This document shows positions 24,299-30,638 of a stretch of 30,638 nucleotides of DNA, in pieces (within the stretch, counting starts at the first letter, position 1; the number at the start of each line of letters is the position of its first letter). The stretch comes from Alistipes sp. CAG:268 (GTDB lineage Bacteria; Bacteroidota; Bacteroidia; Bacteroidales; Rikenellaceae): the NCBI GenBank assembly GCA_000434235.1, contig FR891974.1, positions 1 to 30,638 on the forward strand, given 5' to 3'. Made by a program: the position numbers and the translations under genes. Below the pieces are notes generated by a model. That model made no database searches. It was not told the DNA's origin and saw nothing but the letters and a program-made list of their open reading frames with translations.

Positions 24299-25138
24299 CT
24301 ATTCCAGTTTTATGTCGAGCATCACGGGCAGATGGTCCGACGCCCTGCTCACGTCGCCCGCACGGAAGCGGTCCAACACCCGGGCATCCACCACATCGCA
24401 TGCCACACCGTTGTCGAGTTGCAGAAAGTAGTCAATGCAGACCGTCGGTCCGTCCGACGGATAGGTCCCGGCATCGGTTCCCGAGAGCACCCGCCAGGCG
24501 CGCCGCAACTCGCGCAGCGTCTCCGAGCCGGGCTCGGCATTCAGGTCGCCGCCGAGGAAGACCGGCTTCACGCTCCGCCCGTAGCGTTCGCGCATCACCC
24601 GGTTGATCTCGCGCACCTGCTCGACCTGCGCCTCGGCCGAGACATGGTCCAGGTGGGTAGTGGCGATCACGAAACGCGGAAGCTCGACGACCGCCAGCAC
24701 GCGCGGCTCGGCTCCGCCGGCCTGCGGCAGCGGCACGAAGAATTTGCGGACCGCCGGCTCGCGCGTCATGACCCCTTCGCCGTAGGCGCCGCCCTGGAAC
24801 GGCATGGCGGGACCGTAGCAGAAGTCCCAGCCGCCCATCAGCCCGGCGACCCGTTCGAGTTGGAAAACGCCCCGCGTCCGGACGGCACAGCTGTCCAGTT
24901 CGTTGAGACAGACGGCATCGGCGCCGATCTCGCGCATCATGTCGGCAACAAGCCGATAGTCGTCCCGGATGTATTTGTTGAAGACCCCGACATTGTAGGT
25001 CACCAACCGCGTCACACCCGGCGCCTTGGCCGGAGCCTCCGTCCTTTCGGGTGCGGAACCGGTCATCCGGGCCATCGCACACGCAATCCATCCCGCCGCC
25101 AGAAACAGCGTCAGGAGAAGTTCCAATCGTCTTTTCAT
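24299..25138 (-). CDS. Exported endonuclease/exonuclease/phosphatase family protein
   Basis: 279 aa. The DNase I-like fold (EEP superfamily: nucleases, sphingomyelinases, inositol phosphatases) is shown by VTRLVTYNVGVFN, DAVCLNELDS (metal-binding Glu), GEGVMTREP, FVIATTHLDHVSAEAQVEQVREI, PVFLGGDLNAEPGSETLREL (catalytic Asp/Asn) and ASDHLPVMLDI (final catalytic Asp-His). The N terminus is a hydrophobic export signal (LELLLTLFLAAGWIAC), possibly lipidated but with a poor lipobox. The ATG at 25138 is chosen since earlier in-frame residues lie outside this signal. It overlaps no gene but ends 4 bp before the TonB receptor start. The substrate cannot be decided from sequence. Confidence 0.88.
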   Translation of the reverse strand: MKRRLELLLTLFLAAGWIACAMARMTGSAPERTEAPAKAPGVTRLVTYNVGVFNKYIRDDYRLVADMMREIGADAVCLNELDSCAVRTRGVFQLERVAGLMGGWDFCYGPAMPFQGGAYGEGVMTREPAVRKFFVPLPQAGGAEPRVLAVVELPRFVIATTHLDHVSAEAQVEQVREINRVMRERYGRSVKPVFLGGDLNAEPGSETLRELRRAWRVLSGTDAGTYPSDGPTVCIDYFLQLDNGVACDVVDARVLDRFRAGDVSRASDHLPVMLDIKLE

Positions 25139-25360
25139 CGTTTTCGAACTTTTCCGGCCGGAAGGCCCGTAAAGGACCAAGGCACAGTCCCGCCGATTTC
25201 ACCACGAAGATACGCAAAATAACGGTTCCGGACATCGCCGCCGGGAAAAATCGATCCTTTCGCCCTTCATTTCCGCCGGAACGTGCCGCCGACGGGGCCG
25301 GAAGAATCTCCGCGGCATGAAAACTGCAGGTCTCGAAGCATTTGCACAACATACCGAACC

Positions 25361-26815
25361 ATGGCCAAAGACAAACGCATTTCGACCTCGCAGCTCGCCC
25401 TGATGACCGCAGCTGCAGTCATCAGCCTGCGCGGACTCCCGATGATGGCGCAGGAGGAGCTCACCATGTTTTTCTACATCTTCTTCGCCACGTTCCTCTT
25501 CCTGATTCCCGCGGCACTCGTGAGTGCCGAACTGGGCAGCGCCTTCGCCTCCCGCGGAGGCGGTGTCTACACCTGGGTCAAGGAGGCCTTCAACCCCCAC
25601 CTGGGCTTCACGGCCATCTTCCTGCAGTGGATCCAGAACGTCGTCTGGTACCCCACCGTGCTGGGATTCGCCGCCGCCTCGGCCGCCTACATGGCCGGTC
25701 TCCCGGCACTGGCCGAGAACGGGATCTTCGTGGGGTGCTTCTCGATCGCCATGTACTGGTTCGCAACCTGGATCACCCTCCGCGGCACCACGGCGCTCAC
25801 CGACTTCACGAGCCGCGGGTTTCTCGTCGGCACGGTCCTGCCCGGCATCGTCATCGTCCTGATGGCCGTCATCTGGCTGGCCGGGGGCAACGGAATCGCC
25901 TTCGAACACATCCCCGCCTCGGTCACCCAGGTAGTCGGGACCGACGCCGCGCACCACGTGCACCCGCGCCTGTTCCCCCACATCTCGGGCATGAGCGACA
26001 TCGCCTTCCTGGCCGGCATCCTGCTGCTCTTCGCCGGTGTCGAGGTCCACGCCGTGCACGCCCCCGAACTGAAACGGCCGCAGTCGCAGTTCCCGCGGGC
26101 CATGTTCCTTGCCGCCCTGATCTCGTTCAGCCTCTTCACGCTCGGCGCCCTGGCCGTAGCCGTCATCACGCCCTACGAACAGATCGACCTCCAGGCAGGC
26201 CTGTTCGTCACCTTCCGCATCGTCTTCGACCACTACCGCATCGGGTGGATGACCAACGTCATGGGGCTGCTCGTCACCTTCGGAGCACTGGCCGGCATCC
26301 TCTCGTGGATCTCCGGACCGAGCCGCGGCCTGCTCTGGACAGCCCGGGAAGGGCGGCTGCCCCGGGTGCTCGGCAAAACGAACCGCAACGGCGTGCAGAT
26401 CAACATCCTGCTCATCCAGGGGGCGCTCGTGACGCTGCTCTCGTCGCTCTACATCGTGATGAAGAACGTGAACGTGGCCTTCTTCCTGCTCAGCGCCCTG
26501 ACCATCGGACTCTACCTGATCATGTACATGATGATGTACGCCGCAGCCATCCGCCTGCGCTACACTCAGCCCGACCTGCCCCGCAGCTACCGCGTGCCGG
26601 GCGGACGCGCCGGGATCTGGATCATCGCCGGAGGCGGCCTGCTGGCCGTGCTCTTCTCGTTCGCCGTGACCTTCTTCCCGCCCTCGCAACTGCCCGTCGG
26701 GAGCCCGGCCACCTACACGGCACTCGTCGCCTCGGGCACACTGCTCTTCCTGGCCATCCCCTTCGCCATCAGCCGGTCCATGGACCGGCAGGAGAGGCAA
26801 AAGGGTAAGCGGTAA
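25361..26815 (+). CDS. APC-family amino acid permease, GadC-like
   Basis: 484 aa inner membrane transporter with about 12 helices, of the amino acid-polyamine-organocation superfamily. It most resembles glutamate:GABA antiporters. The first half reads ISTSQLALMTAAAVISLRGLPMMAQEELTMFFYIFFATFLFLIPAALVSAELGSAFASRGGGVYTWVKEAF, which fits GadC-type transporters. GLLVTFGALAGILSWISGPSRGLLWTAREGRLPRVLGKTNRNGVQINILL is the conserved loop region. No glutamate decarboxylase gene is adjacent, so the exchange substrate is open. The ATG at 25361 is chosen because hydrophobic family similarity begins there. Divergent from the EEP gene; ended by a terminator at 26823. Confidence 0.88.
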   Translation: MAKDKRISTSQLALMTAAAVISLRGLPMMAQEELTMFFYIFFATFLFLIPAALVSAELGSAFASRGGGVYTWVKEAFNPHLGFTAIFLQWIQNVVWYPTVLGFAAASAAYMAGLPALAENGIFVGCFSIAMYWFATWITLRGTTALTDFTSRGFLVGTVLPGIVIVLMAVIWLAGGNGIAFEHIPASVTQVVGTDAAHHVHPRLFPHISGMSDIAFLAGILLLFAGVEVHAVHAPELKRPQSQFPRAMFLAALISFSLFTLGALAVAVITPYEQIDLQAGLFVTFRIVFDHYRIGWMTNVMGLLVTFGALAGILSWISGPSRGLLWTAREGRLPRVLGKTNRNGVQINILLIQGALVTLLSSLYIVMKNVNVAFFLLSALTIGLYLIMYMMMYAAAIRLRYTQPDLPRSYRVPGGRAGIWIIAGGGLLAVLFSFAVTFFPPSQLPVGSPATYTALVASGTLLFLAIPFAISRSMDRQERQKGKR

Positions 26816-26822
26816 AAGGAGC

Positions 26823-26860
26823 GGTGCGGGGCCCGCCTCATCAAAGGCAGGTCCCGCACC
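26823..26860 (+). terminator. Terminator after permease gene
   Basis: A long stem GGTGCGGG / CCCGCACC with further internal pairing to GCCT / AGGC and loop CATCAA, seven bp after the stop. No long T tract. It may also serve the convergent PepSY-like gene. Confidence 0.65.
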
Positions 26861-26880
26861 GGTTTGCGTCCCAGGTTCCG

Positions 26881-28186
26881 TCAGCCGAGAATCGTACCGT
26901 CCTCCGCGATGCGAAGCGTCACCTCACGGTCCGTCCGCTCCTCCTCCAGCTCGAGGGCATACCATGCACCGTCGGGAGTCTGAAGATAATCCGCGCCGTC
27001 GAACTCCCATCCGGCATACTCCGAAGCGGCCCAGGCAGCCGTCACCGCTTCGGGCAGTTCGGCACGGCGCACCTCCCACGAGGTCCTCACCCACGCTCCG
27101 GCCCCGTTGAAGAGCAGCTCCTTCTCGCGCCCCTCGTGGCGGATCTCCACCTCGAGCATCCCGTCGTCGCTGTCCTTCTCCACGATCGAGGCGCCCGGAT
27201 AGTTCTCCCGGATGAAGGCCTCGATCTCCGCCGCGACACCGGCGCCTCCCACGGAGGGTTCATGGAGCGACACCTCGCCCTCGGGCGTAATCCGGATCTT
27301 CACGTCGCCGTTGCGCGACTCGAGCTCCAGGCGGTAGAAGGTCCCCTCGGAGACCGTCTCGTACAGATCCGCGTCGTCGAGCCGATAACCGCGCGCCTCG
27401 GCATACTCCGAAGCGGCCCAGGCAGCCGTCACGGCTTCGGGCGGGCCGGCACGCAGCCGTCACGGATTCGGGCAGGTCGGCACGGCGCACCCCGGTCTTG
27501 GTATACTGCCACGCCGCGCCGCGGTCGAAGAAGAGTTCGCGCTTCACGCCGCCGTCGAGAATCTCGACCTCCGTCCCCTCTGACTCTGCATCGACGTCGA
27601 TCACACGGGCCGAAGGATAGTGCGTCCGGATATACTCCCCGATCGAGGCCGCAGGCTCGGCCGGGATGAAATCGCCGTAGTCGCAGTCGGGGTCCGCGTC
27701 GGCCACACACTTCACCAGCACGCCGTCGGGCGAGTAATAGAGGTCCATCTCGCGGCCGCCCTGTTCGACCTCGATGACGTAGATCTCTGGCTCGACATCG
27801 CCCGCACGGTAGAGTACGTCCACCCGGTCATCGACCCGCCACGAGGCATATTCGCTTGCGGCAAAGGCCTCCCTGACCGCCTGCGGGAGGGCTTCGAAAC
27901 GGATCTCCGTCTCGGTCATCGTCCAGCGCCCGTCGGCATTGCCGAACCAGGCCGAGCAGTTCGTGGAGAGCGCCGCACGGGTTCCCGTCCAGTAGAAGTC
28001 CGCCACGGCATAGTCGCCCTTCATGCTCCAACTTACGTTCTGCGCACCGGGGTAACGCTCGGCAAAAGCCGCCAGCACCTGCGGCGACACCTCGCCTCCC
28101 GAGCCGCGCTCCCCGTCGGAGCGCTCACATCCCGCAGCCAGAAACGCGGCGGCTGCAACCAACAGATTTCTCATCCAATTCATCAT
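26881..28186 (-). pseudogene. Tandem PepSY-like lipoprotein gene with frameshift
   Basis: Begins MMNWMRNLLVAAAAFLAAGC, a clear lipoprotein signal. Repeats of about 130 aa follow, each with a helix (VLAAFAERYPGAQNVSW; SIGEYIRTHYPSARVIDV; EIEAFIRENYPGASIVEK) then beta strands and an LPE(S/A)VTAAWAASEYA-like element: the DUF2874/PepSY-like fold, three times over. At 27422-27483 a 31-bp near-duplicate shifts the frame, so the first part stops at 27260 after about 55 unrelated residues. The rest (from 27432 to the stop at 26881) lies in another frame. Removing 31 bp would restore a 424-aa protein. Its promoter shares the operator of the PepSY-like gene at 8342. It could be a real mutation, a phase-variable repeat, or an assembly error. 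Confidence 0.8.
27422..27483 (-). repeat. 31-bp imperfect tandem duplication causing a frameshift
   Basis: Two adjacent 31-bp copies (27422-27452 and 27453-27483) agree at 28 of 31 positions. Thirty-one is not a multiple of three, so the second copy moves the reading frame by one. A third, in-frame relative of the unit occurs in the next domain repeat at about 27040-27070. Confidence 0.9.
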
Positions 28187-28228
28187 GATCGTGTCGTTTT
28201 AAGTGATTCGATTACCCATTTTCGCAGG

Positions 28229-28263
28229 CAAAGCTACGGGGACATTTTGAAAAGAAACTGAAA
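28229..28263 (-). promoter_or_regulatory. Tandem PepSY-like gene promoter with TTTCA repeat operator
   Basis: Minus strand: TTTCAG (28263-28258), five bases, TTTCAA (28252-28247), ten bases, -7 box TAGCTTTG (28236-28229). The 11-bp repeat period and ten-base spacing to the -7 box equal those at 8376-8410 and 10383-10417. Confidence 0.75.
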
Positions 28264-28269
28264 CGGCAC

Positions 28270-28296
28270 AAAAAAACCGGTCCTTCGCGGACCGGT
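28270..28296 (-). terminator. Intrinsic terminator of AraC-family gene
   Basis: On the minus strand ACCGGTCC-GCGAA-GGACCGGT is followed by a run of T residues, seven bp after the stop of the regulator gene. Confidence 0.9.
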
Positions 28297-28303
28297 CGCT
28301 CCG

Positions 28304-29203
28304 TCATTCGGACGCGCGGTATTCGTTGGGGGTCTGCCCCGTGAGTTTCTTGAACATCCGGGTGAAGTGCTGCGGATACTGAAAGCCCAGTTCGTAGGCG
28401 ATCTCACCGATCGTCCGCCCCGGATCGAGCACCCGCTCCTTCGCCACCTCGAGCAGTTTGAGCTGGATGTGCTCCTGGGCCGTGCGCCCCGTCTCCCGTT
28501 TGACCAGGTCACCGAAATAGTTGGGCGAGAGGCAAAGCTGTCCGGCGCAGTATTTTACCGTAGGAAGTCCTTCGCTGCGGGCGCGCCCCTCGGCGAAGTA
28601 GTCATCCAGCAGGCGTTCGAAACGCGTCAGCACGTCGTGATTGACATGTGCGCGGGTGATGAACTGCCGTTCGTAGAAACGCAGGCAGTAGTCGAGCAGC
28701 ACCTCGATCTGCGTGGTGACCAGCCGCCGGCTGTGACGGTCGATGGCATGCCCGAGTTCGAGACGGATCTTCCGGAGGCTGTCCACGACCAGCGACCGTT
28801 CCGTCTCCGAGAGGTGCAGCGCCTCGTTCACCTCATAAGAAAAATAGGTATACTCCTTCATGTTGCGACCGAGCATCGTCCCGCGGATCAGGTCCGGGTG
28901 GAAAACCAGCGCCCACCCCTTCGGCTGGAACTTTTCGCCGTTATCCTCGAAGCCGATCACCTGCCCGGGGGCCAGGCAGACGAGCGTACCCTCCTGGTAG
29001 TCGTAGTAGTTGCGGCCATAGATCATGTCGCCGCAACGGACCTCCTTGAGGAAAACCGCATAAAAGCCGAACGTCTGGCGCATATGGTAGACAGGCCGGG
29101 CCTCTGCGAAATCGACAACCGCCACCAGGGGATGCTGGGCCGCGACACCCAACGACCCGCAATATTCGCCGACGGATTCGATGTGCCGGATTTTTGATTC
29201 CAT
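28304..29203 (-). CDS. AraC-family transcriptional regulator
   Basis: 299 aa cytosolic regulator. The N-terminal half (about 20-150) is a cupin-like ligand/dimer domain (FGFYAVFLKEVRCGDMIYGRNYYDYQEGTLVCLAPGQVIGFEDNGEKFQPKGWALVFHPDLI). The C-terminal AraC DNA-binding domain has two helix-turn-helix motifs, PTVKYCAGQLCLSPNYFGDLVKRETG and TIGEIAYELGFQYPQHFTRMFKKLTGQTPNEYRA. The ATG at 29203 lies about 27 bp after a TACCTTTG box; upstream in-frame sequence shows no similarity. Divergent from the flavin reductase gene, which it probably regulates together with itself (inference from layout). Ligand unknown. Confidence 0.93.
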   Translation of the reverse strand: MESKIRHIESVGEYCGSLGVAAQHPLVAVVDFAEARPVYHMRQTFGFYAVFLKEVRCGDMIYGRNYYDYQEGTLVCLAPGQVIGFEDNGEKFQPKGWALVFHPDLIRGTMLGRNMKEYTYFSYEVNEALHLSETERSLVVDSLRKIRLELGHAIDRHSRRLVTTQIEVLLDYCLRFYERQFITRAHVNHDVLTRFERLLDDYFAEGRARSEGLPTVKYCAGQLCLSPNYFGDLVKRETGRTAQEHIQLKLLEVAKERVLDPGRTIGEIAYELGFQYPQHFTRMFKKLTGQTPNEYRASE

Positions 29204-29229
29204 ATTATTAGTTACAGGCTTGTTTCCCA

Positions 29230-29237
29230 CAAAGGTA
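29230..29237 (-). promoter_or_regulatory. Predicted -7 box of AraC-family gene (TACCTTTG)
   Basis: TACCTTTG on the minus strand with a leader of about 23 nt. It supports the ATG at 29203 as the start. Confidence 0.6.
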
Positions 29238-29333
29238 ACCATTTCCGCGGGATCCCGCTCCCCGGCGGGCAAAAATCGGTAATCGGGGTAAAAGATTCCG
29301 TAATCCGTCTACCCGGAACCGGCCGGGATGCCG

Positions 29334-29341
29334 TATCTTTG
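29334..29341 (+). promoter_or_regulatory. Predicted -7 box of flavodoxin-fold reductase gene (TATCTTTG)
   Basis: TATCTTTG on the plus strand, 51 bp before the ATG at 29393. No -33 match, consistent with dependence on an activator such as the divergent AraC-type protein. Confidence 0.6.
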
Positions 29342-29392
29342 CATTACCGGGCCCCGGACTGGGATCCAACAGAGAAAAAAACGGATACGGAC

Positions 29393-29932
29393 ATGAAAAA
29401 ACGGGTATTGATTCTTTCATCCAGCCCCCGCCGACACGGCAATTCCGACACGCTTTGCGACGAATTCCTGCGCGGAGCCCGCGAGGCGGGGCACGACGCA
29501 GAAAAGATCTTTCTGCGCGACCGGACCATCTACTACTGTACGGGATGCGGCACCTGCACCGAACCGGGCAGATCCTGCCCGCAGTACGACGATGCACGGG
29601 AAATCATCGAGAAGATGGTCAAAGCCGACGTCATCGTGCTCGCCTCGCCGGTCTACTTCTATGCGATGAGCGCACAGATGAAGACCCTGATCGACCGCTG
29701 CTGCTCGGAGTACCTGAGGATGAGCAACAAGGAGTTCTACTTCATCATCACGGCCGCCGAGCAGGACAAGGGGGCCATGGAGCGCATGATCGAGGGATTC
29801 CGCGGATTCCTCGACTGCCTCGAAGGGGCCCGCGAGCGGGACACGATCTACGGACTCGGCGTCTGGAAGATGCACGAGATCGACGGACATCCCGCCCTGC
29901 ACGAAGCCTACGAGGCGGGACGCAAACTCTGA
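29393..29932 (+). CDS. NADPH-dependent FMN reductase-like flavoprotein
   Basis: 179 aa cytosolic flavodoxin-fold protein. KKRVLILSSSPRRHGNSDTLCDEFLRGA is the FMN phosphate-binding start. YYCTGCGTCTEPGRSCPQYDDAREIIEKMVKADVIVLASPVYFYAMSAQMKTLIDRCC is the signature of the NAD(P)H-dependent FMN reductase / iron-sulfur flavoprotein-like group. Its C-x2-C-x2-C cysteine cluster may bind a cofactor or simply be conserved. The frame is open upstream, but the ATG at 29393 fits the family start. Divergent from an AraC-type gene and followed after 45 bp by the cupin/CMD gene. Electron acceptor unknown; quinones or nitro compounds are common in the family. Confidence 0.88.
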   Translation: MKKRVLILSSSPRRHGNSDTLCDEFLRGAREAGHDAEKIFLRDRTIYYCTGCGTCTEPGRSCPQYDDAREIIEKMVKADVIVLASPVYFYAMSAQMKTLIDRCCSEYLRMSNKEFYFIITAAEQDKGAMERMIEGFRGFLDCLEGARERDTIYGLGVWKMHEIDGHPALHEAYEAGRKL

Positions 29933-29977
29933 CCCGCCGCGCCGGCAACCGCCGCAAACAACGACAAAAGTACCAAC

Positions 29978-30638
29978 ATGAAACGAACGACCCTCGCCGG
30001 CCTGCTGCTCCTCGCATCCGGAGCCGCAGCAACAGCCCGGCCGGCAACAAACGACATCACCATGAAAGATACCACCGAATTTCACCAGATCTTCCCGCAG
30101 GGCGAGGCCAACCCGCCAGCCAACGCTCAATATTTCATCGGACAGTCCTACCTGGCGCCCCTGACCCGGAACGGAGCGTTGAACTGCCCGGTCTACAACG
30201 TCACCTTCGAACCCGGCTGCCGCAACAACTGGCACAGCCACACGGGCGGCCAACTGCTGCTCGTAACGGCCGGACGCGGCTTCTACCAGGAGCGGGGGCA
30301 GGAGGCCCGGCAGCTTCTCCCGGGCGACGTCGTCGAGATCGCACCGAACGTGGTCCACTGGCACGGTGCGGCCCCCGACAGCTGGTTCTCGCATCTGGCC
30401 GTGGAGTGCAACCCGGCCACGAACCGCAACACATGGCTCGAGCCCGTGGACGACGACACCTACCGTGCGGCCACGGCCCCGAAGCCGTCGCAGGCTAAGA
30501 CCGACGACGGCCTGCCCAACCCGCTGGCGGCCTTTGCCTCGAGCGATCCCGAGCTGAGCGCCCTGGCCGCCGGTTTCGCCTGCGGCGAGACGCAACAGTA
30601 CGGCTCGCTCGACCGCCGCACGCGGCTGCTGGTGGCCC
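29978..30638 (+). CDS. Secreted cupin plus carboxymuconolactone decarboxylase-like protein (cut by window end)
   Basis: 220 codons are visible. A signal peptide (MKRTTLAGLLLLASGAAATA) is followed by a cupin barrel. Its metal motifs are PGCRNNWHSHTGGQLLLVTAGRG (HxH with Gln in the usual Glu place) and PGDVVEIAPNVVHWHGA. After a linker, LPNPLAAFASSDPELSALAAGFACGETQQYGSLDRRTRLLVA begins a carboxymuconolactone decarboxylase-like (AhpD-related) domain that continues past the window. Cupin-CMD pairings are known in gut Bacteroidota. The family suggests redox or small-molecule chemistry, but the substrate is not known. Probably co-transcribed with the flavin reductase upstream. Confidence 0.88.
   Translation, partial: MKRTTLAGLLLLASGAAATARPATNDITMKDTTEFHQIFPQGEANPPANAQYFIGQSYLAPLTRNGALNCPVYNVTFEPGCRNNWHSHTGGQLLLVTAGRGFYQERGQEARQLLPGDVVEIAPNVVHWHGAAPDSWFSHLAVECNPATNRNTWLEPVDDDTYRAATAPKPSQAKTDDGLPNPLAAFASSDPELSALAAGFACGETQQYGSLDRRTRLLVA

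Noticed and set aside
25199..26800. 533-aa open frame on the minus strand opposite the permease
   Set aside because: Composition dominated by Gly, Glu, Asp, Arg with no recognisable domain; the plus strand encodes a 12-helix transporter.

Overview
The window looks like chromosomal DNA of a GC-rich Bacteroidota, most likely a gut Alistipes-type member of the Rikenellaceae. This is an inference from four things: many promoters with the Bacteroidota -7 box TAnnTTTG; glycoside hydrolases of families GH92 and GH5; a TonB-dependent receptor and the Bacteroidota-typical DUF4834 and PepSY-like proteins; and very GC-rich third codon positions. I see no insertion sequence, phage, CRISPR array, rRNA or tRNA. 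It reads as ordinary core genome with small accessory pieces.

Layout. 1-6516: the 5' part of a GH92 glycosidase (minus), purC and the RNA-binding factor tex (plus), and a second complete GH92 lipoprotein (minus). 6639-7703: a small YqaA-type membrane protein converging on a ferritin. 7884-10366: a PepSY-like lipoprotein, a sensor histidine kinase and its OmpR-type regulator, all minus. 10428-14590: a GT90-like LPS sugar transferase, then the classical yceD-rpmF-plsX-fabH fatty acid/phospholipid cluster, all minus. 14725-16502: an unknown 137-aa protein and a GH5 mannan-active lipoprotein (plus). 16748-19771: gapA, then DUF4834-mlaE-mlaF (minus). 19875-21602: purB and a DUF3784 membrane protein (plus). 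21910-25138: an exported endonuclease/exonuclease/phosphatase-family enzyme and a TonB-dependent receptor in one operon (minus). 25361-26815: a GadC-like amino acid permease (plus). 26881-28186: a large tandem PepSY-like lipoprotein gene broken by a frameshift (minus). 28304-30638: an AraC-family regulator divergent from a flavodoxin-fold reductase and a secreted cupin/carboxymuconolactone decarboxylase protein cut by the window end.

The most interesting result is a shared promoter architecture. Three promoters, those of the response regulator (10366), the adjacent PepSY-like gene (8342) and the tandem PepSY-like gene about 18 kb away (28186), carry the same design. It is a TTTC(A/G)(G/A) hexamer, five bases, a second such hexamer exactly 11 bp on, then exactly ten bases, then TA(G/C)CTTTG. 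I found this in no other promoter of the window. It predicts a small regulon in which the two-component system controls itself and two sets of envelope PepSY-like lipoproteins, which could feed back on the kinase. One target is disrupted by a 31-bp imperfect tandem duplication.

Other points of note are a perfect 40-bp palindrome in the GH92 leader, a promoter that predicts a leaderless mRNA, a candidate small RNA near 21.7 kb, and an intrinsic terminator plus structured leader inside the rpmF-plsX interval.
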